Shown: piece by piece, positions 31,485 to 41,485 of the stretch
Layout: each line of letters begins with the position of its first letter
How positions within the stretch are numbered: position 1 is the stretch's first letter
Source: Bacillus sp. V3B
GTDB taxonomy: Bacteria; Bacillota; Bacilli; Bacillales; Cytobacillaceae
NCBI RefSeq assembly: GCF_024494465.1
Contig: NZ_JAETXM010000005.1
Span: forward strand, 1-64,000
Length of the DNA: 64,000 nucleotides
Direction: 5' to 3'
The notes under the pieces: generated by a model
Told to the model about the DNA's origin: nothing
Database searches by the model: none
What the model saw: the letters and a program-made list of their open reading frames with translations, nothing else
Translations under genes and position numbers: made by a program

Positions 31485-34292
31485 ATGCAAATGAACCAAA
31501 CTATAAATAAGCTTTTGACGAAGGACTTGTCACAATTATTCACGTTAGCAACAAGCGCATTTAACTCGTTACAAGATTTTATTTACATTATTGGTGTTGA
31601 AAATGAGAAATTCACCTATTTGTTTGCTAATCAAGCAGGTTTATCAGTGTTGAATACCAATCAAGGGCTAATTGGAAAAACATTTGAGGAAGTTTTACAA
31701 AAAGACAAAGCAGATTGCTTAGAGCGTTATTATCGAAAAGCAGCAAAAATGAAAAAAGTTATCACATTTGAGGATGAAGTCGAGCTTAAGGATGGACAAA
31801 CGATGTTTTGTGAAACGGTTCTAACGCCTATTTGTGACGATGATGATATTTATATTATTGCTGTTGTACGAGATGTGACGGATAAGAGTAAAAAACTACG
31901 GGAACTTCAGCTTTCTAAACAACTACTAGAAGAAAATGAAAAACGATTATCCTCTCTTATGGAGAATAACGAAGATGCTGTATTTATGTTTGATAGGGAA
32001 GGAACTTTTTTAGAAGTCAATCCTGCTGCCGAACACATTACTGGATATAACCATACAGAATTGATTGGAACTCATTTTTCGCAAATCACGTCCAAAAAAG
32101 AACTTAAAAGGGTACAGAAGCTTTTTCAACAGGCTACTGAAGGAGAAACGGTTCGTTACGAATCGTTTATTTATCATAAAGAAGGAAGAAACGTTTATTT
32201 AAATGTGAAAAACATTCCCATTATTATAGAAGACCAAATCATAGGCGTATATGGAATCGCAAGGGACATTACAAATGAGAAAAAAGCATTAGAAGAACTC
32301 CATAGTGTAAAATTACAGCTAGAGTCCTTTATAAATGATAGTACTGATTCCATATCCCTGATAAATCTAAATGGAGAAGTTGAATTTATCAATGAGGCTT
32401 TTACAAAAACCTTTGGATATACAGAAAATGATGTATTAGGGAAAGAGAATCCCATTATTCCTGATTGGTTAAAAAAAGAAAAAGATCAACTGGTTGAGCA
32501 GGTATTAAAAGGGAAAAAAGTGCAAGATATTCATGTGAAAAGACAGAAGAAATCTGGGGAATTACGTGATATTAGTATTACATTGTCTCCCATTAATGAT
32601 GAATCTGGGCATGTGACAGGTATTTCCACGATATGCCGTGATATTACGGAAAATAAAAAGACGGAAATCGAAATGATGAAAATAAAAGAAGAACTCGAAC
32701 TTGTTTGGAATTATTCAACAGACGCTATTTTTATGATCGGACAAGATGGGTCCATCCTCCAAGCAAACCCAGCGTTTGAAGCTCTATTTGGTTGGAATAA
32801 AGAGGAAATAGACCGGATGGCTTTATCACGTATTTACCTTGATTACCAGCTAAATCAACAAGAAGAATTACTAACACGTTTACGAGAGAACGAAGAAATA
32901 TTAAGTTTCGACACTAGAAGAAAATATAAAGACGGATCGATCATAGATGTAGTGGCAACCTATCGACCAATTAACAAAGGGAAAACGTTAGCGATTGCTA
33001 CTTACAAAAATGTGACTGAAGAAAAAAGAGTGATGTTGAAACTGAAAGAAAGTGAAGAAAGATACCGAAAAGTTCTAGAATTTTCACCCGATGCCTTGGT
33101 TATGCACACTGAAGGGAAAATTACTTATGTTAATCAAGCTGGACTTGACCTTATAAAAGCAAAGAATACAAATCAAGTAATTGGCAAACCCGTTTTAGAC
33201 TTTGTTCATGATAGTAATCGAAAACAAGTAGCGGAACGCATAGAGAAAGCCATTAAAAATGGAAAAAAAGGTGAATTAGTGGAGGAGAAATATCTTACCT
33301 TTGAGGGAGATAAGATATACGTAGAAACAGCATCTGCACCGATTCAAGAACAAGGAAAAACATCAGTTATAGTCATGTTTCGGGATATTACAACAAAAAG
33401 GCGAGCAGAGAAAGCATTGAGAGAAAGTGAAGAACGTTTTCGAATCATTGCTGAACATTCTAAAGATATTATAAAAATACTAGATCTAGAAGGAAAAGTT
33501 TTTTATGCATCTCCTTCCTTTGAAACAACTTTAGGTCATCCAATTAGAAATGTAATTGGAAAGTCATTTTTAGATCAGATTCATCAAGATGATGTAAGTG
33601 AAGCGATAACCATTCTGGAAGAAATGAAAAGGTCGAAAGAGTATTTTGAGATTGATATTAGACATGTACATCAAGACGGATATTCTATATGGCTGCACTC
33701 ACATTTTATACCGGTTCTTTCTTCAGAAGGGGATATGGAGAAAATCATCGTCATATCAAGTGATATTACGGAATCAAAACAAAAAGAAGAAAAGTTAGCT
33801 AAGATGGCGTTTTACGACTATTTAACTGGACTTCCGAATAGACGGTTATTCACAGATCGACTTAATCAAGCCATTTTCACATCGGAAAGAACGGGTAAAC
33901 TAACCGCTTTATTGGTTCTTGATTGTGATAAATTCAAACCAATTAATGACACGTATGGCCATGATATAGGTGACGAGGTCATCAAAGAATTTGCCAGACG
34001 AGTTAGATCTTCTTTACGTAAGATGGATACTCTTGCAAGAGTGGGCGGTGATGAATTTACCATCGTTCTCCCAGAATTAACGAGTACAGATGAAATAATA
34101 GCAGTTTCAAAAAGAGTTGTGGAAGTGACTAGAGAACCTATGCATATCAAAGGTCATGAATTACAGATTACTACGAGTATTGGTATTTCATTTTATCCAA
34201 CAGATGCTGATCATGTTGATCAGTTATTTAAAGAGGCCGATCAAAACCTTTATAAATCTAAAGACCGTGGTGGAAATACATTTTCATTATAA
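31485..34292 (+). CDS. Diguanylate cyclase with six PAS domains
   Basis: 935 residues, no membrane helix, so cytoplasmic. Six PAS modules at about 25-140, 152-265, 277-392, 398-510, 522-640 and 647-765 (each with a D-x-I/V-F/Y core such as NNEDAVFMFDREGTFLEVNP, and PAC ends like VRDVTDKSKK). The GGDEF domain (~775-935) has LARVGGDEFTIVLPEL at ~854, and an RxxD inhibitory site (RKMD) five residues before GGDEF, so active, feedback-inhibited c-di-GMP synthesis is expected. Ligands of the PAS domains cannot be read. A GGDEF fragment follows directly, then the signalling operon. Confidence 0.93.
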   Translation: MQMNQTINKLLTKDLSQLFTLATSAFNSLQDFIYIIGVENEKFTYLFANQAGLSVLNTNQGLIGKTFEEVLQKDKADCLERYYRKAAKMKKVITFEDEVELKDGQTMFCETVLTPICDDDDIYIIAVVRDVTDKSKKLRELQLSKQLLEENEKRLSSLMENNEDAVFMFDREGTFLEVNPAAEHITGYNHTELIGTHFSQITSKKELKRVQKLFQQATEGETVRYESFIYHKEGRNVYLNVKNIPIIIEDQIIGVYGIARDITNEKKALEELHSVKLQLESFINDSTDSISLINLNGEVEFINEAFTKTFGYTENDVLGKENPIIPDWLKKEKDQLVEQVLKGKKVQDIHVKRQKKSGELRDISITLSPINDESGHVTGISTICRDITENKKTEIEMMKIKEELELVWNYSTDAIFMIGQDGSILQANPAFEALFGWNKEEIDRMALSRIYLDYQLNQQEELLTRLRENEEILSFDTRRKYKDGSIIDVVATYRPINKGKTLAIATYKNVTEEKRVMLKLKESEERYRKVLEFSPDALVMHTEGKITYVNQAGLDLIKAKNTNQVIGKPVLDFVHDSNRKQVAERIEKAIKNGKKGELVEEKYLTFEGDKIYVETASAPIQEQGKTSVIVMFRDITTKRRAEKALRESEERFRIIAEHSKDIIKILDLEGKVFYASPSFETTLGHPIRNVIGKSFLDQIHQDDVSEAITILEEMKRSKEYFEIDIRHVHQDGYSIWLHSHFIPVLSSEGDMEKIIVISSDITESKQKEEKLAKMAFYDYLTGLPNRRLFTDRLNQAIFTSERTGKLTALLVLDCDKFKPINDTYGHDIGDEVIKEFARRVRSSLRKMDTLARVGGDEFTIVLPELTSTDEIIAVSKRVVEVTREPMHIKGHELQITTSIGISFYPTDADHVDQLFKEADQNLYKSKDRGGNTFSL

Positions 34293-34316
34293 GGATAGAA
34301 TTTTTAACTCAATGAG

Positions 34317-34502
34317 TTTATTGAGGGTTTTGAATTATATATGACAGCAAGTATAGGAATTAGCACCTTTTCTTCTGATGGAACAATGGTAGAGGAAATG
34401 ATTAAGAATACAGATGCAGCATTGTATCGAGCGAAGGTAAGCAGGAAGAATAATTACCAAATTTATTCATGGAATGAATTGTATGTGCACTCCAAGTATT
34501 AA
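34317..34502 (+). pseudogene. GGDEF domain, C-terminal fragment
   Basis: FIEGFELYMTASIGISTFSS, then MIKNTDAALYRAKVSRKNNY and a tail ending VHSKY. It matches the last ~60 residues of a GGDEF domain, similar to FIDSYELFMTTCIGLSIFPY in the next gene. There is no start, no GGDEF motif. A remnant of an additional cyclase gene, or of an early duplication of the 34579 gene. Confidence 0.82.
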
Positions 34503-34578
34503 CTCTGACCCATTTACTATAATTATGATATTCTAATATATAAGAATATGTACCTATTGGGAATGGAGTTTATGCGCT

Positions 34579-36681
34579 ATGAAAATGGAAGAAAAAATTA
34601 ATATTCTCTTAGTAGATGATCGCCCTGAAAATCTATTAGCTTTGGAGGCTATTATTGAGAGTGATGATTATCATTTAATTAAAGCTTTTTCAGGTGAAGA
34701 AGCACTTAAATATTTATTGAAATATGACTTCGCAGCTATTCTATTAGATGTTCAAATGCCAGGAATGGACGGTTTTGGAACAGCTAAGATCATCAAGACA
34801 CGTGAAAAAACAAAAAACATCCCGATCTTATTTATTACAGCAAATCATATGGATTCAGAGCATATTTTCATGGGTTATTCTGTAGGAGCGATTGACTATA
34901 TCCGTAAACCTTTTGATCCCTTTATTTTAAAGTCAAAGGTTGAAGGGTTCGTTGAGCTGTATCGAATGAAGCAAAAACTGATTAGGCAAGCTGATGAGCT
35001 TTCCGAAAAGAATAAAGTAATCGAATATATGGCTTATCATGATGGTTTAACGAATTTACCAAATAGAAGAATGTTTAACGACCAATTACTCTTACATTTG
35101 AATCAAGCAAAGAAAATGAACCAAACGTTCGGGGTTATGTATTTAGATGTGGATCGATTCAAATATGTAAATGATTCGCTTGGCCATGTTATAGGAGACA
35201 AACTACTCTTAGAAATTGCCAAAAGATTGGTTTCTGCTGTAAGAGAAAGCGATTTCGTGTCACGAGTGGGTGGCGATGAATTCAATATTATCCTACCAAA
35301 AACGGATCGGGAGAGCTCTCTAGTGGTGGCCGAAAATATTTTGGAGGCATTTAAAAAGCCTTTTTTTATTGATAGTTATGAATTATTTATGACAACGTGT
35401 ATTGGATTAAGTATCTTTCCTTATGATGGTGAAGATTCTATTTCGATTATAAAGAGCGCTGATGTAGCATTACATCGTGCGAAAGAACAAGGCAAGAATA
35501 AATATAAAGTGTTTCACTCGGGAATGAATATTCAATCTTACCGTGCATTCCATATGCAGAACGACTTGCGTAAAGCGATTGAAAGAGAGGAGCTTGTACT
35601 TGTTTATCAACCTAGAGTAAGTATTGAATCGGGAAAAGTAACGAGTGCAGAGGCTTTATTACGGTGGAATCATCCAAGTTGGGGAACGGTATCACCAGTA
35701 GAGTTCATGCCAATAGCCGAAGAAACTGGTCAAATTGTTGAAATAGGTGAATGGGTACTAAGGAAGGTTTGTGAACAAATACATGCTTGGAAAGAGAAAA
35801 CCATTATACCGGTTCGGATCGCGGTTAATTTCTCTGCTCAACAATTTTTACAAAAACATTTAGTTGATCATATTCAACAGATTCTAACTGAAACGAGTGT
35901 AAACCCAGAATTTTTAGAAATAGAGATTACGGAATCCGTTATTTTAGGAAACGAAGACATGATTACACACACATTACAACAACTAAGAAAAATAGGGATC
36001 CCTATTAGTCTTGATGACTTTGGAACTGGATACTCCTCTTTAAATTATTTGAGGCGTTTTCCTGTCGATACGATAAAAATTGATCAATCCTTCATTCAAG
36101 ATATTTCCCAAAATAAGAATCATAGTCGGGCAATCGTAGAATGCATTTCCTCATTGGCGAACAGCTTAAATCTATCCGTAGTAGCAGAAGGCGTGGAAAC
36201 AGAGGAACAATTGAATATTATAAGGAATTATCATTGCCAAGAGTTTCAGGGATATTTATGTAGTCCTCCTATATTAGCAAAAGACTTGGAGGAATTCTTA
36301 TCCAATAAGTCTCAACATCAGGTTTCGTATAAAAAAGAAAGTAATAATGAAGCGATCAAGCAATCCATGTCGAATCATCATAGTGACCTATTAAATTTAT
36401 ATCATAGTCAAGAAAAAAAACTTAAACAAGAAATCATTGAAGCCGCTATCTATCATATAAAAGAAATACATTCCATTTCTTCAAGGGAAGTGGATGTATT
36501 TAAATTAATTGTGAGTGGTCTAAGCAATAAGGAAATTTCAGAACAACTATTTATCAGTGAACATACAGTTAAAAATCATATCACACATATTCTTCAAAAA
36601 TTAAATGTAACGGACCGAGTACAAGCAATCGCAATGGTATACGAAACATGTATTCATGAAGGGGATAAGCTCTTTATTTAG
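34579..36681 (+). CDS. Response regulator: REC-GGDEF-EAL with C-terminal LuxR-type HTH
   Basis: 700 residues. REC domain 7-125 (VDDRPENL; phosphoacceptor D57 in ILLDVQMPGMDGF; K in IRKPFDP). GGDEF domain ~150-310 with RVGGDEFNIILP at 231 and RxxD I-site (RESD). EAL domain ~330-575: EALLRW at 358, NFSAQQF, EIEITES, LDDFGTGYSS, IKIDQSF, VVAEGVETEEQ and QGYLCSPP, so all catalytic and metal residues are intact. Then a LuxR-type HTH (~632-690: SREVDVFKLIVSGLSNKEIS, HTVKNHITHILQKLNV). The fusion of c-di-GMP turnover with direct DNA binding in one receiver protein is unusual. First gene of an operon with the kinase 33 bases downstream. Confidence 0.93.
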   Translation: MKMEEKINILLVDDRPENLLALEAIIESDDYHLIKAFSGEEALKYLLKYDFAAILLDVQMPGMDGFGTAKIIKTREKTKNIPILFITANHMDSEHIFMGYSVGAIDYIRKPFDPFILKSKVEGFVELYRMKQKLIRQADELSEKNKVIEYMAYHDGLTNLPNRRMFNDQLLLHLNQAKKMNQTFGVMYLDVDRFKYVNDSLGHVIGDKLLLEIAKRLVSAVRESDFVSRVGGDEFNIILPKTDRESSLVVAENILEAFKKPFFIDSYELFMTTCIGLSIFPYDGEDSISIIKSADVALHRAKEQGKNKYKVFHSGMNIQSYRAFHMQNDLRKAIEREELVLVYQPRVSIESGKVTSAEALLRWNHPSWGTVSPVEFMPIAEETGQIVEIGEWVLRKVCEQIHAWKEKTIIPVRIAVNFSAQQFLQKHLVDHIQQILTETSVNPEFLEIEITESVILGNEDMITHTLQQLRKIGIPISLDDFGTGYSSLNYLRRFPVDTIKIDQSFIQDISQNKNHSRAIVECISSLANSLNLSVVAEGVETEEQLNIIRNYHCQEFQGYLCSPPILAKDLEEFLSNKSQHQVSYKKESNNEAIKQSMSNHHSDLLNLYHSQEKKLKQEIIEAAIYHIKEIHSISSREVDVFKLIVSGLSNKEISEQLFISEHTVKNHITHILQKLNVTDRVQAIAMVYETCIHEGDKLFI

Positions 36682-36714
36682 TGTGAAACATAGAAATAGG
36701 AAGGGAGCGCAAGG

Positions 36715-39700
36715 ATGAAAATCAGAACGAAGCTATTATTGGCACTTAGTACGTTACCCCTCCTTCTGTTCATTCTCATTGGAACAGGTTGGATTCAAAT
36801 TACTCATCTCAATAAGGAAAGTCGTTTACTAGAAACAAACTATGCTTTATCGATTATAGCTGCACAAATTCATACGGATATTAAAAATGAAGGAATTCGA
36901 TTAAGAAATTTAGTGGTTTTTACTGATGAGGATGCCATACAGGAAGAAGTAACTGCTCTGCAATTGGAAAGTGAAGCTATAAAGGACAAGATAAGTCTTT
37001 TAGAAGCAAAAGAAGCTACTTCAGAACAAAAAGAGTTGATTGCAACTTTAAAAAACACAAACAATGAATTTAATGTTTATCAAGACACAGTCATTGCAGC
37101 TGTCTCTGAAGGAAAAAAGGAAGAAGCATTAGCGCTCATTGATGAGAGTTCGGTTTCCTTACATGATGACTTTTTTGAAGTTATTTCGAATATAACAGAT
37201 ACCTTTGATTCCAATATGGAATCGTCTTTAATAAAGCTAATAAAAGATTTTCAGAATGGAATTATAATAGGCTCAGCTGTACTAGCCGTTGGGATAATCC
37301 TTATTATGGGTATCTTGTTTAAAAGTATTTGGACACTTTCTATTAGATTAAATTCAATGTCTACAATAATGAGTAATATAGCAAATGAAAATACTGATCT
37401 AAGTACAAAGATTCAAGTAATATCAAATGATGAAATTGATCAGGTCGCAAAATCATTTAATCGAATGGCTGAATCTTTAGAAGAACAAATGAAAAAGGAA
37501 CAAGAACTGACTTGGATGAAAGCAAATATTGCTGAGATTACTTCAAGCTTAAGTGGCACACATAATTTAGAAACATTAGGGAGTATATTCCTTTCAAAGG
37601 TTGTTCCATTGCTGGAGTCAAGTCATGCTGTCTTTTATGTGAAAGATATGGATGAACAGAATAACGAGCCTATTTATCGACTTATTTCATCCTATGCTTT
37701 CAAAGAAAGGAAGCATCTCTCGAATACAATTCGTTTAGGTGAAGGACTAGTTGGACAAGCAGTCTTTGAAAAATCACCGATTATTCTTACACAAGTTCCA
37801 TCCGATTATATTCGTGTTTCATCAGGGCTAGGTGAAGCATCTCCTATCAATCTATACGTATTACCAATTCTTTTTGAAGGAGAAGTAAAAGCGGTGTTAG
37901 AGATCGCTTCATTCAAACCTTATAGTGAAATGCAGCAAAGCTTTTTAGAAGAATTGATACATGACGTAGGGGTTATTCTTGAAAGTGTTATAAGTAGAAT
38001 TCAATTAGCCCAATTATTAGAAGAATCACAGACGTTAATGGAGGAAATTCAAGCACAATCGGAAGAACTACAAAATCAACAAGAGGAACTAAGAGCGACA
38101 AATGAAGAACTCGAGGAACAAACACAAGCTCTTCGTCAATCCGAGGAAAAACTCCAAATGCAGCAAGAAGAACTAGAAGAAACAAATGCGAACTTAGAAG
38201 AAAAGGCCAAGAGTTTAGAGGAACAGAACAAGAAATTTGAACGTACGAATCGAGAGGTAGAAAAAGCAAGAGATGAGCTTGAAGTAAAAGCAAAGCAGCT
38301 TGCATTAAGCTCGAAATACAAATCAGAATTTCTCGCTAATATGTCGCACGAGCTACGTACTCCGTTAAATAGTTTATTAATCCTATCAAAACTATTATCT
38401 GATAATACAGGTGGAAACCTTACACCTAAACAAGTAGAATACTCAAAAACCATTTATTCCTCTGGGAATGACTTATTATTACTCATAAACGATATACTGG
38501 ATTTAGCAAAAATTGAGTCTGGAAAAACGGAAGTGAATCCAAGTGAAGTCATGCTAACAGATCTAGTGAACTTTGTTGAGAGTAGTTTTAAACCGATCGC
38601 AAATCAAAAGAATTTGAATTTTAATATTTTACAAAAAGAAGGTTTACCACGTTTTATTTATAGTGATAGAGTCCGATTGCAGCAAGTATTGAAAAATCTG
38701 TTATCAAATGCCTTTAAGTTTACTGAGCAAGGTGAAGTAACAGTAGAAATCGATTTACATTCAAAATCTAGTAAACAAAACATTCTTGTATTTTCTGTTA
38801 TGGATACTGGAATAGGCATTTCAAAGGAAAAGCAGGAGTTCATTTTCGAAGCCTTTCAACAGGCTGACGGTACAACGAGTCGTAATTATGGTGGAACAGG
38901 CTTGGGATTGTCGATTAGTAGAGAAATTGCTGCTCTTTTAGGTGGGAAGATTGTTGTTGAAAGTAAAGTGGGGAAAGGAAGTACATTTTCTTTCTATGTA
39001 GGTGACTATGAGAGTGAAGGAAAGGAAGACATTATACTTGCTACAGATGAGGCTGCTGTTTCGATTGAAAAAACAACCCCAAACCTGGAAAATAGTGAAA
39101 GTCTAGATTTGGAACCAAAACAGTCTGCAATAGAAAAGAGTCACATTAAGAGATTATTGATTGTAGACGATGATCGAACACAGCGCAACAGCTTAATGGA
39201 ACTGATTGGTGACATGGATATCATTATCAAAGCTGTTTCTACAGGTCGTGATGCAATAGAAGAATTAAAGGTCAATCACTTTGATTGTATGATTCTTGAT
39301 TTAGGTTTATCCGATACAAGCGGTTTTGATTTATTGGAAAGAATGAAAGAAAGTGACGAAAATAATGAAGTAAAAGTTTTCGTTTATACGGGACGTGATT
39401 TATCCTCAAAAGAGGAAATGCAATTAAATAAGCACGCTCATACGATTATCATCAAAAATGAACATTCTCCACAACGATTGAAGGACGAGCTCGAGCTATA
39501 TTTAAATGAAAGTAGTAAACGGGTGAAAATGAGTGATCAGTCAAATTATGAAGAAATAAGCCTGACCTCGGGCCTTAAAGGGAAGAAGATTCTTCTTGTA
39601 GATGACGATGTTCGAAATGTATTTGCTTTATCTAGTATCCTTGAGATGGGTGGTATAGAGGTTGTTTTTGCGGAAAATGGAATTGAAAGTCTTGAGTTAT

Positions 39701-39948
39701 TACAGGAAAACCTGGATATTGATTTAGTATTAATGGATATTATGATGCCTAAGATGGATGGATATGAAGCGACTAAAAGAATAAGAGAAATCCCTCAATT
39801 CGAGAATCTACCTATTATCGCTTTAACTGCGAAGGCAATGAAAGATGACCGTGAGAAGTGTATGGAGGTAGGGGCATCAGATTATATCGTAAAGCCTATT
39901 GATCCTGATCAACTGATCTCTTTAATAAGAGTTTGGCTATACCAATAA
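36715..39948 (+). CDS. Hybrid sensor histidine kinase with two receiver domains
   Basis: 1077 residues. TM1 ~8-28, an extracytoplasmic helical sensor ~30-178, TM2 ~182-202, HAMP ~205-258, a GAF-type domain ~275-425, a long Glu/Gln-rich coiled coil ~430-535, HisKA with FLANMSHELRTPLNS (H545), HATPase with NLLSNAFKFTEQG, DTGIGISKEK and GGTGLGLSIS, then REC1 (VDDDRTQRN; D862) and REC2 (VDDDVRNVF; D1008; K in IVKPIDP). REC2 has the better canonical context. Likely phosphorylates the upstream REC-GGDEF-EAL-HTH protein, or works through its own receivers. RBS AAGGGAGCG; 20 bases separate it from the cheR-like gene. Confidence 0.94.
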   Translation: MKIRTKLLLALSTLPLLLFILIGTGWIQITHLNKESRLLETNYALSIIAAQIHTDIKNEGIRLRNLVVFTDEDAIQEEVTALQLESEAIKDKISLLEAKEATSEQKELIATLKNTNNEFNVYQDTVIAAVSEGKKEEALALIDESSVSLHDDFFEVISNITDTFDSNMESSLIKLIKDFQNGIIIGSAVLAVGIILIMGILFKSIWTLSIRLNSMSTIMSNIANENTDLSTKIQVISNDEIDQVAKSFNRMAESLEEQMKKEQELTWMKANIAEITSSLSGTHNLETLGSIFLSKVVPLLESSHAVFYVKDMDEQNNEPIYRLISSYAFKERKHLSNTIRLGEGLVGQAVFEKSPIILTQVPSDYIRVSSGLGEASPINLYVLPILFEGEVKAVLEIASFKPYSEMQQSFLEELIHDVGVILESVISRIQLAQLLEESQTLMEEIQAQSEELQNQQEELRATNEELEEQTQALRQSEEKLQMQQEELEETNANLEEKAKSLEEQNKKFERTNREVEKARDELEVKAKQLALSSKYKSEFLANMSHELRTPLNSLLILSKLLSDNTGGNLTPKQVEYSKTIYSSGNDLLLLINDILDLAKIESGKTEVNPSEVMLTDLVNFVESSFKPIANQKNLNFNILQKEGLPRFIYSDRVRLQQVLKNLLSNAFKFTEQGEVTVEIDLHSKSSKQNILVFSVMDTGIGISKEKQEFIFEAFQQADGTTSRNYGGTGLGLSISREIAALLGGKIVVESKVGKGSTFSFYVGDYESEGKEDIILATDEAAVSIEKTTPNLENSESLDLEPKQSAIEKSHIKRLLIVDDDRTQRNSLMELIGDMDIIIKAVSTGRDAIEELKVNHFDCMILDLGLSDTSGFDLLERMKESDENNEVKVFVYTGRDLSSKEEMQLNKHAHTIIIKNEHSPQRLKDELELYLNESSKRVKMSDQSNYEEISLTSGLKGKKILLVDDDVRNVFALSSILEMGGIEVVFAENGIESLELLQENLDIDLVLMDIMMPKMDGYEATKRIREIPQFENLPIIALTAKAMKDDREKCMEVGASDYIVKPIDPDQLISLIRVWLYQ

Positions 39949-39967
39949 GAAGGAGAATTGTAACGGT

Positions 39968-40837
39968 ATGAACGATTCAATGGATACAACAAGTATAAGT
40001 TCAAAACAAAGTGCATCTAATAGTGAATTAGAGAAAATCGAAATTGAATTGTTATTAAAGGGTTTATATGATTGGTGTGGCTATGACTTTCGAGATTATG
40101 CTTATCATTCGGTAAAAAGGAGAGTCTGGCACAGAGTTCATGAGGAAAAATTAAAGAGTATTACAGGGCTACTTGATACGGTTCTACATGATCCTGCCTG
40201 TTTACAAAGGCTGATCGCTGACTTTTCAATCAATGTAACAGAGATGTTTCGAGATCCTCTCTTTTTCTTGGATTTCAGGGAAAAAGTTGTACCCTTGTTG
40301 CGCACGTATCCATCTATCCGAATCTGGCATGCGGGTTGTTCAACGGGTGAAGAGGTATACTCTATGGCAATGTTGCTTCATGAAGAAGGCTTATATGAAA
40401 ATGCGAAAATTTATGCAACGGATATTAATACGAATGTGTTGAAAACAGCCAAAAGTGGTTTATTCTCGCTAGAAAATATGAGGAAGTATACAAATAATTA
40501 TTTGCAAGCGGGAGGCAAGAGGGCATTTTCGGACTATTATAGTGTTACAAAAAATGGAGTTAAGTTTCATCCGTTTTTAACGAAAAATGTGGTTTTTGCT
40601 CAGCATAATCTTGTGACAGACCGCTCATTTAATACCTTTCATGTCATACTATGCAGAAATGTATTAATCTATTTTAATAAATCATTGCAAAAGAAGGTAC
40701 ATGAACTCTTTTATGAAAGCTTAGGCATGTTTGGAATTCTTGGTCTCGGTGATAAAGAAACCCTTTACTATACAGATATAATGGGGAGTTATGAAGACAT
40801 AAGCAGAAAGAATAAGCTCTATAAGAAGATCAAATGA
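39968..40837 (+). CDS. CheR-type protein glutamate methyltransferase
   Basis: 289 residues. CheR N-terminal helical domain (~25-95: LLKGLYDWCGYDFRDYAYHS, SINVTEMFRDPLFF) and SAM-binding domain (IRIWHAGCSTGEEVYSMAML, IYATDINTNVLKTAKSGLFS, FHVILCRNVLIYF). Methylates glutamates of chemoreceptors in classical systems. Here it stands last in an operon with a hybrid kinase and a c-di-GMP response regulator, without CheB, CheA or a methyl-accepting protein, so the substrate is probably something other than an MCP (perhaps the kinase's coiled coil; inference). Stop-start distance to the kinase 19 bases. Confidence 0.92.
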   Translation: MNDSMDTTSISSKQSASNSELEKIEIELLLKGLYDWCGYDFRDYAYHSVKRRVWHRVHEEKLKSITGLLDTVLHDPACLQRLIADFSINVTEMFRDPLFFLDFREKVVPLLRTYPSIRIWHAGCSTGEEVYSMAMLLHEEGLYENAKIYATDINTNVLKTAKSGLFSLENMRKYTNNYLQAGGKRAFSDYYSVTKNGVKFHPFLTKNVVFAQHNLVTDRSFNTFHVILCRNVLIYFNKSLQKKVHELFYESLGMFGILGLGDKETLYYTDIMGSYEDISRKNKLYKKIK

Positions 40838-40866
40838 ATTTGTGGAGTAGGTTGGTTCATTATCGA

Positions 40867-41082
40867 TTATAGAGGGAATAGCGTGTCTATGTGACTAAAG
40901 TTTTCCTTCAGAGCACTTTCATTTATTATTATTTCATCAACGAGCGTGGATAGGTAAGCTAAACAAAAAGAAGCCTTCGTTTTTTCATTTGTGAATTGAA
41001 CTTCTGTATAATCGCGAGACTTTGTTAATAGCTCTTTAGAATGATCTTTTTCTACTTTGTTTTTCTTAAACCAATTCCACAT
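40867..41082 (-). pseudogene. GerA-family spore germination protein, N-terminal fragment (tentative)
   Basis: 71 residues with a good RBS (AAGGAGA). FKKNKVEKDHSKELLTKSRD, then VQFTNEKTKASFCLAYLSTL and VDEIIINESALKENF resemble the cytoplasmic N-terminus of GerAA/GerKA-type germinant receptor A subunits (D.....F...........YL..LVD...IN...L). The membrane part (about 400 residues) is absent, so it is most likely a truncated gene that still has its start. A small unrelated protein cannot be excluded. Confidence 0.45.
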
Positions 41083-41293
41083 GATGAAATCTCCTTATCA
41101 ATTGAGATTAGTCATATTGTTTCCTCCTATGACAGGATTATCCTAGATAAATATTGGTAAGTGAAAAGAGAATCGGAAATGATAGATTAAAGAATCTGAT
41201 AAGTTTTGCATGTTTATCATTATTTGTTGATAAAATACTAAGGTGATTAGTGGTATACTTGGTCGATGAGGATTTGAAAAGAGGTGATATCCC

Positions 41294-41485
41294 ATGAAGT
41301 ATATGAAATCGCAAATGAAACAACTGATCAAAGATAATACTGAATTGCAGAAGCGTTTAAAAGAGTTGATGAAAGAACACGAGCTTGAGAAGAATTTCGC
41401 TCTTAAGGCTTTATATCATTCAGAAGTTGCTGAAGGCGGCAAGTATCAGTTAGCATACCAAGCACTTGACTTACCCAAAGGGTAG
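41294..41485 (+). CDS. Small helical protein
   Basis: 63 residues from an ATG with AAAAGAGGTGAT upstream at good distance. Highly charged helix (MKQLIKDNTELQKRLKELMK, EHELEKNFALKALYHSEVAE). A weak hairpin (CCCAAAGGG..., TTTTTGGG) follows the stop. No family recognised; RBS and uniform codon use support it. Confidence 0.52.
   Translation: MKYMKSQMKQLIKDNTELQKRLKELMKEHELEKNFALKALYHSEVAEGGKYQLAYQALDLPKG

Noticed and set aside
31485-41082. Possibility that the signalling block is a chemotaxis operon
   Set aside because: Only CheR is present; there is no CheA, CheW, CheB, CheY-only protein, MCP or flagellar gene.
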